Positions 57,201-64,000 of a stretch of DNA of 64,000 nucleotides are shown piece after piece. A program made the position numbers and the translations under genes. The notes under the pieces were generated by a model. The model saw only the letters and a program-made list of their open reading frames with translations. It was not told the DNA's origin and did no database searches. Every line of letters starts with the position of its first letter. Position 1 is the first letter of the stretch. Origin of the DNA: Hyphomicrobiales bacterium (GTDB taxonomy: Bacteria; Pseudomonadota; Alphaproteobacteria; Rhizobiales; Rhizobiaceae); assembly GCA_900471485.1 (NCBI GenBank), contig UCEU01000035.1, positions 59,423-123,422 of the forward strand. The letters run 5' to 3'.

Positions 57201-57961
57201 TTGTCGTTGTTCTTGCCGTCACGGTTCTCGATCGCCGCCGAGACGGTACCCTGGTAGTTCGGCTTGCTGTCGACCAGCTTCAATTCGCCGTCGAGATCGA
57301 CGGTGACGGGGCGCTTATCCGGCTGCAGCCGCGTGCGCATCCTAAGCGTGCCGGTCTCGTCGGGTTGGTTGCTCGATATCGTGAAGCTGCCATGCTCGCC
57401 GTCGAGCGATGCGTCGCCCTCGATCCGCCAGGGCCCGGCCAATGACTTGGCGGACATCTCGGCATTCAGCCCGCTCACATGGCGCGAGCGACCTGACTGG
57501 TCGTCGATGAACTGCACGTCGCCGCCGGTGACATGGACGTTTTCGAGCACGACCGTTTTCGCCGGGATTTCCGGCTGGCTGCCGCGCGTCCAGTCAAGCG
57601 TGCCATCCTTGAGGAGCCTCAGCTTCACCTTCGGATTGACGACGCGCATGTCGAAGATCAGCGCCTCGCCGGAGAGGAAGGGAGCAAGCTCGGCGTCCAT
57701 CGAGAACTGCTCGACCTGCACGATCGGCGAACCGTCCGTTTCCTGGCCGACGCGCACGTCATGCATGGTGACGGAGGGGAAAGGCAGGAGGCGGGCGTCG
57801 ACGGACCCGTGGACGGTGACCTTCTTGCCGATGATGCGGCTGGCCTGGTCCTCGAAGTTCTTGCGGAAGTCGGTCCAGTCGATGAAAAGCGGCGCCAACA
57901 GCGCCACGAACAGCGCCACCACAACCACTCCGCCCAAGACCACCAGGAACCGGCCTACCAA
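54209..57961 (-). CDS. Giant AsmA family protein
   Basis: The 1250-residue protein has a single N-terminal membrane anchor (FLVVLGGVVVVALFVALLAP), followed by the AsmA chorein-like N-domain (LFIDWTDFRKNFEDQASRII, GKKVTVHGSVDARLLPFPSV). A long series of beta-rich repeats follows, then an AsmA_2 domain near 1000-1110 (GSGEMKLGDTSVRGLNLGML). It ends in an alanine/lysine/glutamate coiled coil (AEEERLRALAAQAAQEKADA, DAKAKADAEAKAKAQADAKA). AsmA-type proteins bridge the periplasm and are implicated in lipid transport between membranes. The C-terminal coiled coil is an unusual addition. Confidence 0.9.
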   Translation of the reverse strand: MVGRFLVVLGGVVVVALFVALLAPLFIDWTDFRKNFEDQASRIIGKKVTVHGSVDARLLPFPSVTMHDVRVGQETDGSPIVQVEQFSMDAELAPFLSGEALIFDMRVVNPKVKLRLLKDGTLDWTRGSQPEIPAKTVVLENVHVTGGDVQFIDDQSGRSRHVSGLNAEMSAKSLAGPWRIEGDASLDGEHGSFTISSNQPDETGTLRMRTRLQPDKRPVTVDLDGELKLVDSKPNYQGTVSAAIENRDGKNNDKNKLPPRLKGKFELTNESVRIPEYRLEVGPVDDPYVVTGEATLDTGSKPQFLLTADGQQIDVNRIGNQGAGGKTTRDPALSARQRLNTLIQIVSQVPVPQVPGKATVRLPAIVAGDTTIRDVQLDLEPAGTGWMIDNAVGTLPGRTQVEGQGKLNLLGQPSFQGQITVASNQPTGLASWLAGSVDPAIRQLRQAGFSANVNLTHDRQVFDNLEIAVGPATLKGRLDRQAPANQAPTLDVNLAGDSIDLDALRALTGLFTGQDAGENVLDHKIKAVLKADKFSAFGVEAGDVETSFTIADGALGIDKLAVKNLAGAELTATGRVEGSLLDYKGSGEITFKSADPGPFFTMLKDKLPQHPVMDRLVRNAAWYTNTALRGALTLGGDQGDGLVVTLAGVTNGSRVNLDYRMSDLLALTGKGTTSLEATLENGVTSILFGQAGLDPLPVDAGANGRLTLKVQAEGTDPADAALTFATDRTSFTASGKVDVRPETFMNGQLAVSMESADLDPYLVMNGIGLPQTGTGLPFKLSTTATVDADKIAFANIAGHAADNEFSGALTVDRKAEKTAVSGNMALSKADGAWLGEAVYGPMTDAATGDLSGAALGIPVFKDVDVNLKLSAKEFWPGWSGAITDFTSDVVYKGDELQLNAIKGGWDGGKIDGNVLFTNAGGTGFFQTKLSLSDADLAGVVWQRDGSPLANGKFGLSLAMESSGKSMKDIVAALNGSGEMKLGDTSVRGLNLGMLAPLLSATDPMQDQLNAGKVHPIVETLLNNGEAKLPPTSVPFNVTDGVLRIQNVNVTTDQARLNGNAQIDLPQERISASLDIGLNPSGDVLPGAEPAIRLDFSGMLASPGRKMDVTDITGYLTLRAYERERRRVERLQSNVLEKQRLRREASLYKFNDAEREKAAAIETERRAEEERLRALAAQAAQEKADADAKAKADAEAKAKAQADAKAKADAEERARIAAEAEAKRAQELAKPPENSLNFNNVPGLPGVQIPQ

Positions 57962-58154
57962 CTCAACTGTTCTCCATCAGAATCCCATTGCGGACACTAG
58001 AGCATGCTACGGAAAGGTGAAGCGGTTTTCGGGCAACATCTTGCTCTAATTGCTTCTTTTGCCGATGGCCTGCCGTCTCCCGCGTTTCGTCGGACATCAA
58101 CGCCGCGGGAGTAAAGCACCAGACCCCACCCAGAAAGCAACAGAGTGTTGATTT

Positions 58155-59567
58155 TCAGGCGAGATGGAAAATCTTTCCAGGATTGAAGATGTCGTCGGGA
58201 TCGAGCGCCAGCTTCACCTGGCGCATCAGATCCACGGCACCGCCGAGCTCCTCTTCCAGGAAAGCCATCTTGCCCTGCCCGATGCCATGTTCCCCGGTGC
58301 AGGTCCCATCCATCTCGAGTGCACGATTGTTCAACCGCCGGACGAAGGCCTCGGCAACGCCGATTCCCTCTTCGCTCTTGTCGTCGAACAGCAGCAGCAC
58401 GTGAAAGTTCCCGTCACCCGCGTGGCCGACGGTCGTCGCCAAAAGCCCGTTCGTTTCGATATCCTCCTGCGTCTCGCTGATGCAGTCGGCAAGGCGCGAG
58501 ATCGGCACGCAGACATCCGTCGAAAGCGCTGCAAGCTCGGGCGCCAGCGCGCGCGACGCCCAATAGGCGTCGTGCCGGGCCTTCCAGAGCTTGTTGCGTT
58601 CCTCGGCATTGACGGTCCAGACAAACTCGCCGCCGCCGCAGTCCGTCGCGATCTCCCCGAACTGCGCCGATTGCAGCGCCACCGTTTCATCGGTGCCGTG
58701 GAATTCGACGAACAAAGTCGGCTTTTCCTCGTAGCTCAGCTTCGAATAGGCATTGCAGGCGCGTATCTGCATGGCGTCGAGCAATTCGATGCGCGCAACG
58801 GGAATGCCCATTTGGATGGTCATGATCACGGCGTCGCAGGCAGCGCGAACGGTCGGGAAGACGCAGACGCCGCCGCCGATCTTCTGCGGAATGCCCTGCA
58901 GCCGCAGCGTCACCGATGTCAGGATACCGAGCGTACCCTCGGCGCCGACGAAGAGCCGCGTCAGGTCGTAGCCGGCGGAAGACTTGCGGGCGCGGCGCGC
59001 CGTTCGGATTTCCTCGCCATTGGCGGTCACCGCCGTCACGGCAAGCACATTGTCCTTCATCGTGCCGTAACGCACCGCATTGGTGCCGGAAGCACGCGTC
59101 GAGGCCATGCCGCCGATCGAGGCATTGGCGCCCGGATCGATCGGGAAGAACAGGCCGGTATCGCGCAGATACGTGTTCAAATCCTCGCGCGTCACACCTG
59201 GCTCCACCGTGCAGTCGAGATCCTCGGCATTGACGGCCAGAACGCGGTTCATGCGGCTGAAATCAATCGAAATGCCGCCGTTCGGCGCATTGACCTGCCC
59301 CTCCAGCGATGACCCCGTACCGAAGCCGATGACCGGAACCTTGTGCTCGGCGCAGAGCTTCACGGTCGCCCTCACATCATCGGCGCTCTCGGCAAACAGC
59401 ACGCCATCCGGCATCTGCAGGGGAATGTAGGTCGTCGTATGCGCATGCTGCTCGCGGAAGGACTGGCCGGTCTGGAAGCGCTCGCCAAAACTCTGTTTCA
59501 GAATGCCGACAACGGCGGAAATACCAGCCTCGTTGCGTCTTCCGGCCTTTGCATCCTTGAGCGCCAT
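58155..59567 (-). CDS. FAD-linked oxidase (D-lactate dehydrogenase/GlcD-like)
   Basis: The 470-residue flavoprotein has an FAD_binding_4 domain (VPVIGFGTGSSLEGQVNAPN, GGISIDFSRMNRVLAVNAED, DPGANASIGGMASTRASGTN) and a C-terminal FAD-oxidase domain with VGHAGDGNFHVLLLFDD and CTGEHGIGQGKMAFLEEELG. It oxidises a 2-hydroxy acid such as D-lactate or glycolate. No glcE/glcF genes are adjacent, which favours a stand-alone D-lactate dehydrogenase. AAGGAG lies before ATG 59567 and an inverted repeat lies 23 bp upstream. Confidence 0.9.
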   Translation of the reverse strand: MALKDAKAGRRNEAGISAVVGILKQSFGERFQTGQSFREQHAHTTTYIPLQMPDGVLFAESADDVRATVKLCAEHKVPVIGFGTGSSLEGQVNAPNGGISIDFSRMNRVLAVNAEDLDCTVEPGVTREDLNTYLRDTGLFFPIDPGANASIGGMASTRASGTNAVRYGTMKDNVLAVTAVTANGEEIRTARRARKSSAGYDLTRLFVGAEGTLGILTSVTLRLQGIPQKIGGGVCVFPTVRAACDAVIMTIQMGIPVARIELLDAMQIRACNAYSKLSYEEKPTLFVEFHGTDETVALQSAQFGEIATDCGGGEFVWTVNAEERNKLWKARHDAYWASRALAPELAALSTDVCVPISRLADCISETQEDIETNGLLATTVGHAGDGNFHVLLLFDDKSEEGIGVAEAFVRRLNNRALEMDGTCTGEHGIGQGKMAFLEEELGGAVDLMRQVKLALDPDDIFNPGKIFHLA

Positions 59568-59589
59568 CTCTTTGATCTCCTTACCGTCG

Positions 59590-59604
59590 TTGCCCCCGGG
59601 GCAA
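59590..59604. promoter_or_regulatory. Inverted repeat upstream of the FAD-linked oxidase
   Basis: TTGCCCC-C-GGGGCAA is a perfect 7-bp inverted repeat centred 30 bp before the start codon. It may be an operator or an mRNA hairpin near the ribosome binding site. Confidence 0.35.
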
Positions 59605-59673
59605 GGTTGGTATGAGACATGAGACGGCGCCTGTCTAGTGCAACATTGGACGCGTCCGGCCCGACGCTCTCTT

Positions 59674-60708
59674 TCAGGTCAGCGGTGGATTGAGCCGCGC
59701 GAAACCGGCCTGGCGCCGGTACGGAAAATAGGGATACGGCGCGGCGATGGCGCTGACCCTGTCGAGCCTCTCGACCTGGTTCACGTTCAACGACCATCCG
59801 ACCGCGCCGAGGTTCTGCCGCAACTGCTCCTCGTTTCGCGCCCCGATGATGACGCTCGCCACCGTTGGCCGCCCGATCAGCCAGTTCAGCGCGATCTGCG
59901 GCACCGTCCTGCCGGTCTCGGCGGCGATTTCGTCGAGCACATCGACGATGTCGTAGAGTTTCTCATCATCCACCGGTGGCCCGTATTCCGCCGTCTGGTG
60001 AAGACGGCTTCCTTCAGGAAGCGGCTGGCCCCGGCGGATCTTGCCGGTCAGCCGACCCCACGCAAGCGGGCTCCATACCAGCGCCCCGACGCCCTGATCG
60101 GCGGCAAGCGGCATCAGCTCCCACTCGTAATCGCGACCGGCCAGCGAATAGTAGACCTGGTGCGCCACGTAGCGCGGGTAGCCGTTGCGCTCGGAAATGC
60201 CGAGCGACTTCATCAGCTCCCAGCCGGCGAAGTTGGAGACGCCGATATAGCGGATCTTGCCCGCCCGGATCAGCCCGTCCAGCGCCGAAAGAACCTCCTC
60301 GATCGGTGTGTGCGCATCGAAGGCGTGCAGTTGCAGCAGGTCGATGTAGTCGGTCCCAAGGCGCTTCAGAGCCGCATCGGTGGCCGCGATCAGCCGCGAC
60401 CGCGACGTGCCCCAATCCGCCGGACCGTCACCGGTCGGCAGGGCGGTCTTCGTCGAGATCAGCACCGCGTCGCGGCGTCCCTTGATCGCATGCCCCAACA
60501 CCTCCTCCGAAGCGCCCTCCGAATAGACGTCGGCCGTATCGAAAAGGTTGACCCCGGCTTCCAGCGCGACATCCACCATCCGCCGCGCCTCGTTGGCATC
60601 GGTATTGCCCCAGGCGCCGAACAGCGGACCGGACCCGCCGAAGGTGCCCGCACCGAAACTCAATACCGGCACGCGAAGGCCGGATGCGCCAAGCTGTCTG
60701 TATTCCAT
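59674..60708 (-). CDS. Aldo/keto reductase
   Basis: This 344-residue reductase begins MEYRQLGASGLRVPVLSFGA, with the tetrad in LFDTADVYSEGASEEVLGHA (Asp, Tyr), VLISTKTALPTGDGP (Lys) and LLQLHAFDAHTPIEEV (His) and the cofactor segment SVIIGARNEEQLRQNLGAVG. It resembles the enzyme at 14920 closely in its first 25 residues. ATG 60708 has AGGAGA upstream. It diverges from a LysR gene, the likely regulator, across 91 bp. Confidence 0.91.
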   Translation of the reverse strand: MEYRQLGASGLRVPVLSFGAGTFGGSGPLFGAWGNTDANEARRMVDVALEAGVNLFDTADVYSEGASEEVLGHAIKGRRDAVLISTKTALPTGDGPADWGTSRSRLIAATDAALKRLGTDYIDLLQLHAFDAHTPIEEVLSALDGLIRAGKIRYIGVSNFAGWELMKSLGISERNGYPRYVAHQVYYSLAGRDYEWELMPLAADQGVGALVWSPLAWGRLTGKIRRGQPLPEGSRLHQTAEYGPPVDDEKLYDIVDVLDEIAAETGRTVPQIALNWLIGRPTVASVIIGARNEEQLRQNLGAVGWSLNVNQVERLDRVSAIAAPYPYFPYRRQAGFARLNPPLT

Positions 60709-60778
60709 GATCGTCTCCTGTTGTTTCGACAGAGATAGACACCACACGCACGGTGAAATAGATTGCCTGAAGGAACAT

Positions 60779-60790
60779 AATTCATGAATT
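60779..60790. promoter_or_regulatory. Palindrome AATTCATGAATT, putative LysR-type site
   Basis: A perfect 12-bp palindrome lies between the divergent aldo/keto reductase and LysR genes, 10 bp before the LysR start. Position and AT-rich symmetry fit a LysR autoregulatory site. Confidence 0.45.
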
Positions 60791-60799
60791 GAAGTCACG

Positions 60800-61702
60800 A
60801 TGAGCAGGCAGGATATCAATCGCTCCGGAGAAATGGACGTCTTCGTCCGCGCCGTCGAGCTCGGCGGATTTACCGCCGCCGCCCGTGCCTGCCACATGAC
60901 GCCCTCGGCTGTGAGCAAGCTCGTCACCCGCCTCGAAGCGCGGCTCGGCGCCCGCCTCATCAACCGCTCCACCCGAAAACTGCAACTGACGCCGGAAGGC
61001 TGCGCCTTTTACGAGCGCAGCGTCAAGATCCTCGCCGATATCGCCGAGGCCGAACGCTACGCATCGGCGGGCGAAAAGGCGTCAGGGCCGATCCGCATCA
61101 ACACCAGCGCCTCCTTCGGCAACCATGTGCTGGCGCCGCTCGTCGCGGATTTCCTGGCGCGACACCCCGCCGTCACCCTCGACATCTCGCATACGGACAA
61201 GGTCGTCGACCTGCTCGACGACCGCGCCGACGTCGCCATCCGAACCGGGCCGCTGAAGAATTCCAGCCTCATCGCCCGCAAACTCGGCACCACCGGCACG
61301 ACCATCGTCGCCTCACCCGCCTACCTTGCTCGCCACGGCGAGCCGAGATCGGCAGCCGAACTGCTCGCCCACCGTCTCATCGGCTTTTCCTACATCAGGA
61401 GCACCGAAGGCTGGCTTTTGCGCCAGGATGGCGAGACGATTACCGTGCCGGTAACGCCGGGCATCCAGGTCGGCGACGGCGAGGCGATGCGCCATATGGC
61501 GCTATCGGGCGCGGGCCTCGCGCGTCTCGCGACTTTCACCGTCCGCGCAGATATCGAGGCAGGCCGCCTCGTCCCTCTCCTCGAAGCCGAGAACCCCGGC
61601 GACACCGAGGATTTCTACGCGGTGTATATCGGCCAGGGCGGCCCGCTGCCCGCACGCATCAGGGCGCTGCTCGACTTCCTGGCGGAGCGCGTTCGGCTAT
61701 AA
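60800..61702 (+). CDS. LysR family transcriptional regulator
   Basis: The 300-residue regulator has the LysR winged helix at about 9-65 (MDVFVRAVELGGFTAAARAC, HMTPSAVSKLVTRLEARLGA, RLINRSTRKLQLTPEG) and a two-lobed effector domain (GPIRINTSASFGNHVLAPLV, ADFLARHPAVTLDISHTDKV). By family rule it activates the divergent aldo/keto reductase gene in response to a small molecule. The neighbouring palindrome is a probable site. Confidence 0.92.
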   Translation: MSRQDINRSGEMDVFVRAVELGGFTAAARACHMTPSAVSKLVTRLEARLGARLINRSTRKLQLTPEGCAFYERSVKILADIAEAERYASAGEKASGPIRINTSASFGNHVLAPLVADFLARHPAVTLDISHTDKVVDLLDDRADVAIRTGPLKNSSLIARKLGTTGTTIVASPAYLARHGEPRSAAELLAHRLIGFSYIRSTEGWLLRQDGETITVPVTPGIQVGDGEAMRHMALSGAGLARLATFTVRADIEAGRLVPLLEAENPGDTEDFYAVYIGQGGPLPARIRALLDFLAERVRL

Positions 61703-61869
61703 TTCGGCACGCCCGCCTAGATTTGACAATTGACCAGCGCCGGACCTCGGCCCTATATCCCCGGCATAGCCAGCCGGCCCCTTGCCGGTTTCATTGCCAG
61801 CCCTTGCCGCCTCTTCCCATCCGCACCCTGCGGCTACGGCATCGGCAAGACTTGCATCGGATCACGCCT

Positions 61870-62961
61870 TTGACGGACGCCCGCCGCCAGCCCCGCAAGA
61901 CCAGCCTCCTTCTCCGCTGGCTGTTCCTCCTCGGACTGTCGACGCTCCTCGTCGTCGGCCTCGAGCTGCTCGGCCTGCCCGCATCGCTGTTGATCGGCCC
62001 GATGGTGGCAGCCATCATGCTCGCCGTCTCGGTCGGCCAGGGCCCCTTGAAGGTTCCGCGCTGGCCGCTGCTCCTCGGCCAGGCGCTCGTCGGCTTCATG
62101 ATGGCGCGGGCAATCACCGTCGACATCCTGAGGACGATGGCGAGCGATGCGCCGCTGTTCCTGTCGATGATCCTCTCCGTCATCGTCGCCGCCGGCCTGC
62201 TCGGCTGGCTGCTCACCCGCTGGCAGGTGCTGCCGGGCACGACCGCCGTCTGGGGCTCCTCTCCGGGCGCGGCGTCGGCCATGGTCATCATGTCGGAAGC
62301 CTATGGCGCCGATGCCCGCCTCGTCGCCTTCATGCAATATCTGCGCGTCGTCTTCGTGGCTGTCGCCGCCTCGGTCGTCTCGCGCCTGTGGGTGGCCGCC
62401 GATGGTGGCGAGCCGCCGCCCATCATTCTCTTCCCGCCGGTCGACTGGCCGGCCTTCACGGCCACCGTCGCGCTCACCTGTCTTAGTGTCTACGCAGCCG
62501 TTCGCTTCCGCATCCCCGGCGGCACCATCATCGTGCCTCTCGTCGTCGGATCGCTGTTGCAGGGCTTCGGCCTGCTCAAGATCGAGCTGCCGATGTGGTT
62601 GCTCGCCATCAGCTATGCGCTGATCGGCTGGAGTATCGGCCTGCGCTTCACCCGAGGGATCATCGCCCACGCCGCCCGCGCGCTGCCGCGCGTTGCCGGA
62701 TCGATCCTGCTCCTGATGTCGCTCTGCGGCTGCATGGCCTATGCGCTGCATGTCTTCGCCGGCGTCGATCCGCTGACGGCCTATCTCGCGACCAGTCCCG
62801 GCGGTGCCGATTCCGTTGCCATCATCGCCGCATCGAGCGATGTCGACGTACCCTTCGTCATGGCGATGCAGACCGGTCGCTTCCTGATCATCCTGTTTAC
62901 CGGCCCGATGCTCGCCCGCTTCATCGCCCGGCGGTCGGGCCTCGCCGAGAACCCCGCCTGA
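61870..62961 (+). CDS. AbrB-family membrane protein (AmoA-like, PF05145)
   Basis: The protein, about 363 residues, has roughly ten membrane helices and a duplicated AbrB-type domain, each half containing a Gly/Ser-rich motif: VLPGTTAVWGSSPGAASAMV and LTAYLATSPGGADSVAIIAA. It belongs to the group once called putative ammonia monooxygenase, now viewed as transporters; the function is unproven. The start is uncertain: TTG 61870 (LTDARRQP) is preferred as the conserved hydrophobic part follows, but the frame is open back to TTG 61723. Its 3' end overlaps the convergent AraC gene by 41 bp. Confidence 0.82.
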   Translation: MTDARRQPRKTSLLLRWLFLLGLSTLLVVGLELLGLPASLLIGPMVAAIMLAVSVGQGPLKVPRWPLLLGQALVGFMMARAITVDILRTMASDAPLFLSMILSVIVAAGLLGWLLTRWQVLPGTTAVWGSSPGAASAMVIMSEAYGADARLVAFMQYLRVVFVAVAASVVSRLWVAADGGEPPPIILFPPVDWPAFTATVALTCLSVYAAVRFRIPGGTIIVPLVVGSLLQGFGLLKIELPMWLLAISYALIGWSIGLRFTRGIIAHAARALPRVAGSILLLMSLCGCMAYALHVFAGVDPLTAYLATSPGGADSVAIIAASSDVDVPFVMAMQTGRFLIILFTGPMLARFIARRSGLAENPA

Positions 62962-63823
62962 GCCCGTCGACCCTGAGCGTCGCCCATTGGCCTGGCGTCA
63001 TGCCATAGGCCTTCTTGAAATGCCGCGTCAGGTGGCTCTGGTCGGCGAAGCCGGTCACCGCCGCCACATCGGACAACCCCTCGCCCGCCCCGATCATCGC
63101 CCGCGCCTGCTGCAGCCGCCGCATCAGCAGATAGCGGTGCGGACTGGTCGCAAACGCCGCGCGAAAATGCCGGGCCAGCGAAAACCGGTCGAGCCCGGTA
63201 ACCTTCTCCAGCGCCTCCGAGCGCACGGGCTCCGTCGCGTGCGCCTCGAGATAATCCCGCGCCAACCGCGCCCGCTGCCAGGCGATCGCGCCGAGCCCTC
63301 GCCGCGGCGCGCGTGCATGCCGGCCGAGCCCGCCCGCCACCTGCGAGACGAAATCGTCGACGAAAAGCTCGTCCAGCTCGCGATCGAGCTCGCCAAGCGC
63401 CTCCAGCAACGTCGCCGCCAGATGCGCGTCGCCGATAACTGGCTGATCGACGAACGGCAGGCCGATCCCCGCCCCTTCGAGGCAATCGAACAGCAGCGCG
63501 GGCTCCAGATAGAGCATCCGGTATTGCAGCCCGTCGTCGGTCCCCGCCCCGCCATCATGTTCCTCGTCGGGATGCAGGACAATCACCTGCCCCGGCATGC
63601 TGAAGCGGCGCTCGCCGCGATAGGAGAAGGTCTGCACGCCCTTCAGCGTCACCCCGAGCGCATAGGTATCGTGCCGGTGCGGCTCGAACGCGTTGCCGGC
63701 GAATTGCGCCTCGATGCGCTCTATGCCCGGAAAGGCCGGCGCGGTCGTGATCCCGTCCGTGCCCGACGTCGCGCACAAACGTTCAAGACCCGCAAGGGCG
63801 TCGTGGCTTAGATCCTGGTCCAA
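62921..63823 (-). CDS. AraC family regulator
   Basis: This regulator, about 300 residues, has an N-terminal cupin sensing domain (AGNAFEPHRHDTYALGVTLK, GQVIVLHPDEEHDGG) and a C-terminal double helix-turn-helix (LEKVTGLDRFSLARHFRAAF; VTGFADQSHLTRHFKKAYGM). The start is uncertain: TTG 63823 avoids overlap with the divergent gene at 63858, while ATG 63895 would overlap it by 38 bp. It probably controls that divergent DUF2000-type gene. Confidence 0.87.
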   Translation of the reverse strand: MDQDLSHDALAGLERLCATSGTDGITTAPAFPGIERIEAQFAGNAFEPHRHDTYALGVTLKGVQTFSYRGERRFSMPGQVIVLHPDEEHDGGAGTDDGLQYRMLYLEPALLFDCLEGAGIGLPFVDQPVIGDAHLAATLLEALGELDRELDELFVDDFVSQVAGGLGRHARAPRRGLGAIAWQRARLARDYLEAHATEPVRSEALEKVTGLDRFSLARHFRAAFATSPHRYLLMRRLQQARAMIGAGEGLSDVAAVTGFADQSHLTRHFKKAYGMTPGQWATLRVDGLRRGSRRGPTAGR

Positions 63824-63857
63824 CGCGACTTCAAATCCCGCATGAAAAGAGACTGGA

Positions 63858-64000
63858 ATGTTTGATACCAAAATTGCGATCGTGCTGCGAAACAATCTTC
63901 AATCCTGGCAGACGCTGAACGTCACCGCTTTCCTGATGAGCGGCATCACCGGCAGCAATCCCGAGATCCTCGGCGAACCCTACAGGGACCGCTCCGGCAA
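63858..64000 (+). CDS. DUF2000 family protein, 3' end cut by window edge
   Basis: The first 47 codons read MFDTKIAIVLRNNLQSWQTL, NVTAFLMSGITGSNPEILGE, PYRDRSG, matching the start of DUF2000 proteins, which resemble peptidyl-tRNA-hydrolase-like folds and have no settled function. Only this part is visible. It diverges from an AraC gene, a pairing seen for this family. Confidence 0.75.
   Translation, partial: MFDTKIAIVLRNNLQSWQTLNVTAFLMSGITGSNPEILGEPYRDRSG

Noticed and set aside
55565..57445. A 626-codon open frame on the plus strand
   Set aside because: It is wholly antisense to the AsmA gene. Its translation is Arg/Gly/His-rich without domains, as expected from the opposite strand of GC-rich coding DNA.

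Overview
The window looks like chromosomal core DNA of an alphaproteobacterium of the Rhizobiaceae (Rhizobium/Ensifer/Agrobacterium type). GC is high and long antisense open frames are common. The ssrA gene is circularly permuted and encodes a tag ending in RLAA. Two promoters fit the rhizobial form CTTGAC-N17-CTATAT. The proteins are of rhizobial type (permuted tmRNA with SspB-alpha, HflKC-DegP, GlsB/YeaQ, DUF4169, HerA-like ATPase). I see no prophage, insertion sequence, CRISPR array or rRNA operon.

Layout. 0-8 kb: a truncated class III cyclase, a hydroxypyruvate-isomerase-like gene, small secreted or lipid-anchored proteins, a methyltransferase, a LuxR-type regulator and tRNA-Lys(CTT). 8-15 kb, minus strand: PhzF-like isomerase, a coupled endonuclease/NUDIX pair and a three-gene Fe(III)/phosphonate-type ABC importer. 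15-25 kb: aldo/keto reductase, PLP aminotransferase, ilvE, YidB- and YeaQ-type proteins, ilvC, a TetR regulator with a perfect palindrome upstream, and an AraC regulator divergent from an alcohol dehydrogenase. 25-33 kb: NDH-2, a MarR-GNAT fusion, TetR plus MFS exporter, HxlR plus quinone-reductase-like SDR, pdxJ, a MerR-LuxR fusion and a small helicase. 33-38 kb: ECF sigma/anti-sigma operon, cobalt-type nitrile hydratase (alpha, beta, activator) behind a LysE exporter, and MazEF. 39-42.6 kb: ilvI and ilvH with a VapBC-type toxin-antitoxin pair between them, preceded by a leader-peptide attenuator. 42.7-54 kb: HerA-like ATPase, miaA/serB head to head, degP, hflKC, folA, thyA, permuted ssrA followed by sspB, and small coupled genes. 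54-64 kb: giant AsmA protein, FAD-linked oxidase, aldo/keto reductase with LysR, AbrB-family transporter, AraC and the start of a DUF2000 gene.

How the genes work together. Branched-chain amino-acid synthesis is the main theme (ilvI, ilvH, ilvC, ilvE). The ilvI leader can encode an 18-residue peptide containing AAALIVV, followed by a terminator. Its promoter is placed so that transcription should start at or next to the leader ATG, which is how the rhizobial trp leader works. Protein quality control is the second theme (ssrA, sspB, degP, hflKC).

The most interesting unlisted signal is a shared inverted repeat, TA(A/G)GTCA-N7-TGACCTA. It lies just upstream of both the PLP aminotransferase and the lysE/nitrile hydratase genes, 20 kb apart, and suggests one unlinked amino-acid-responsive regulator. 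All product names come from reading translated motifs; no database search was run.
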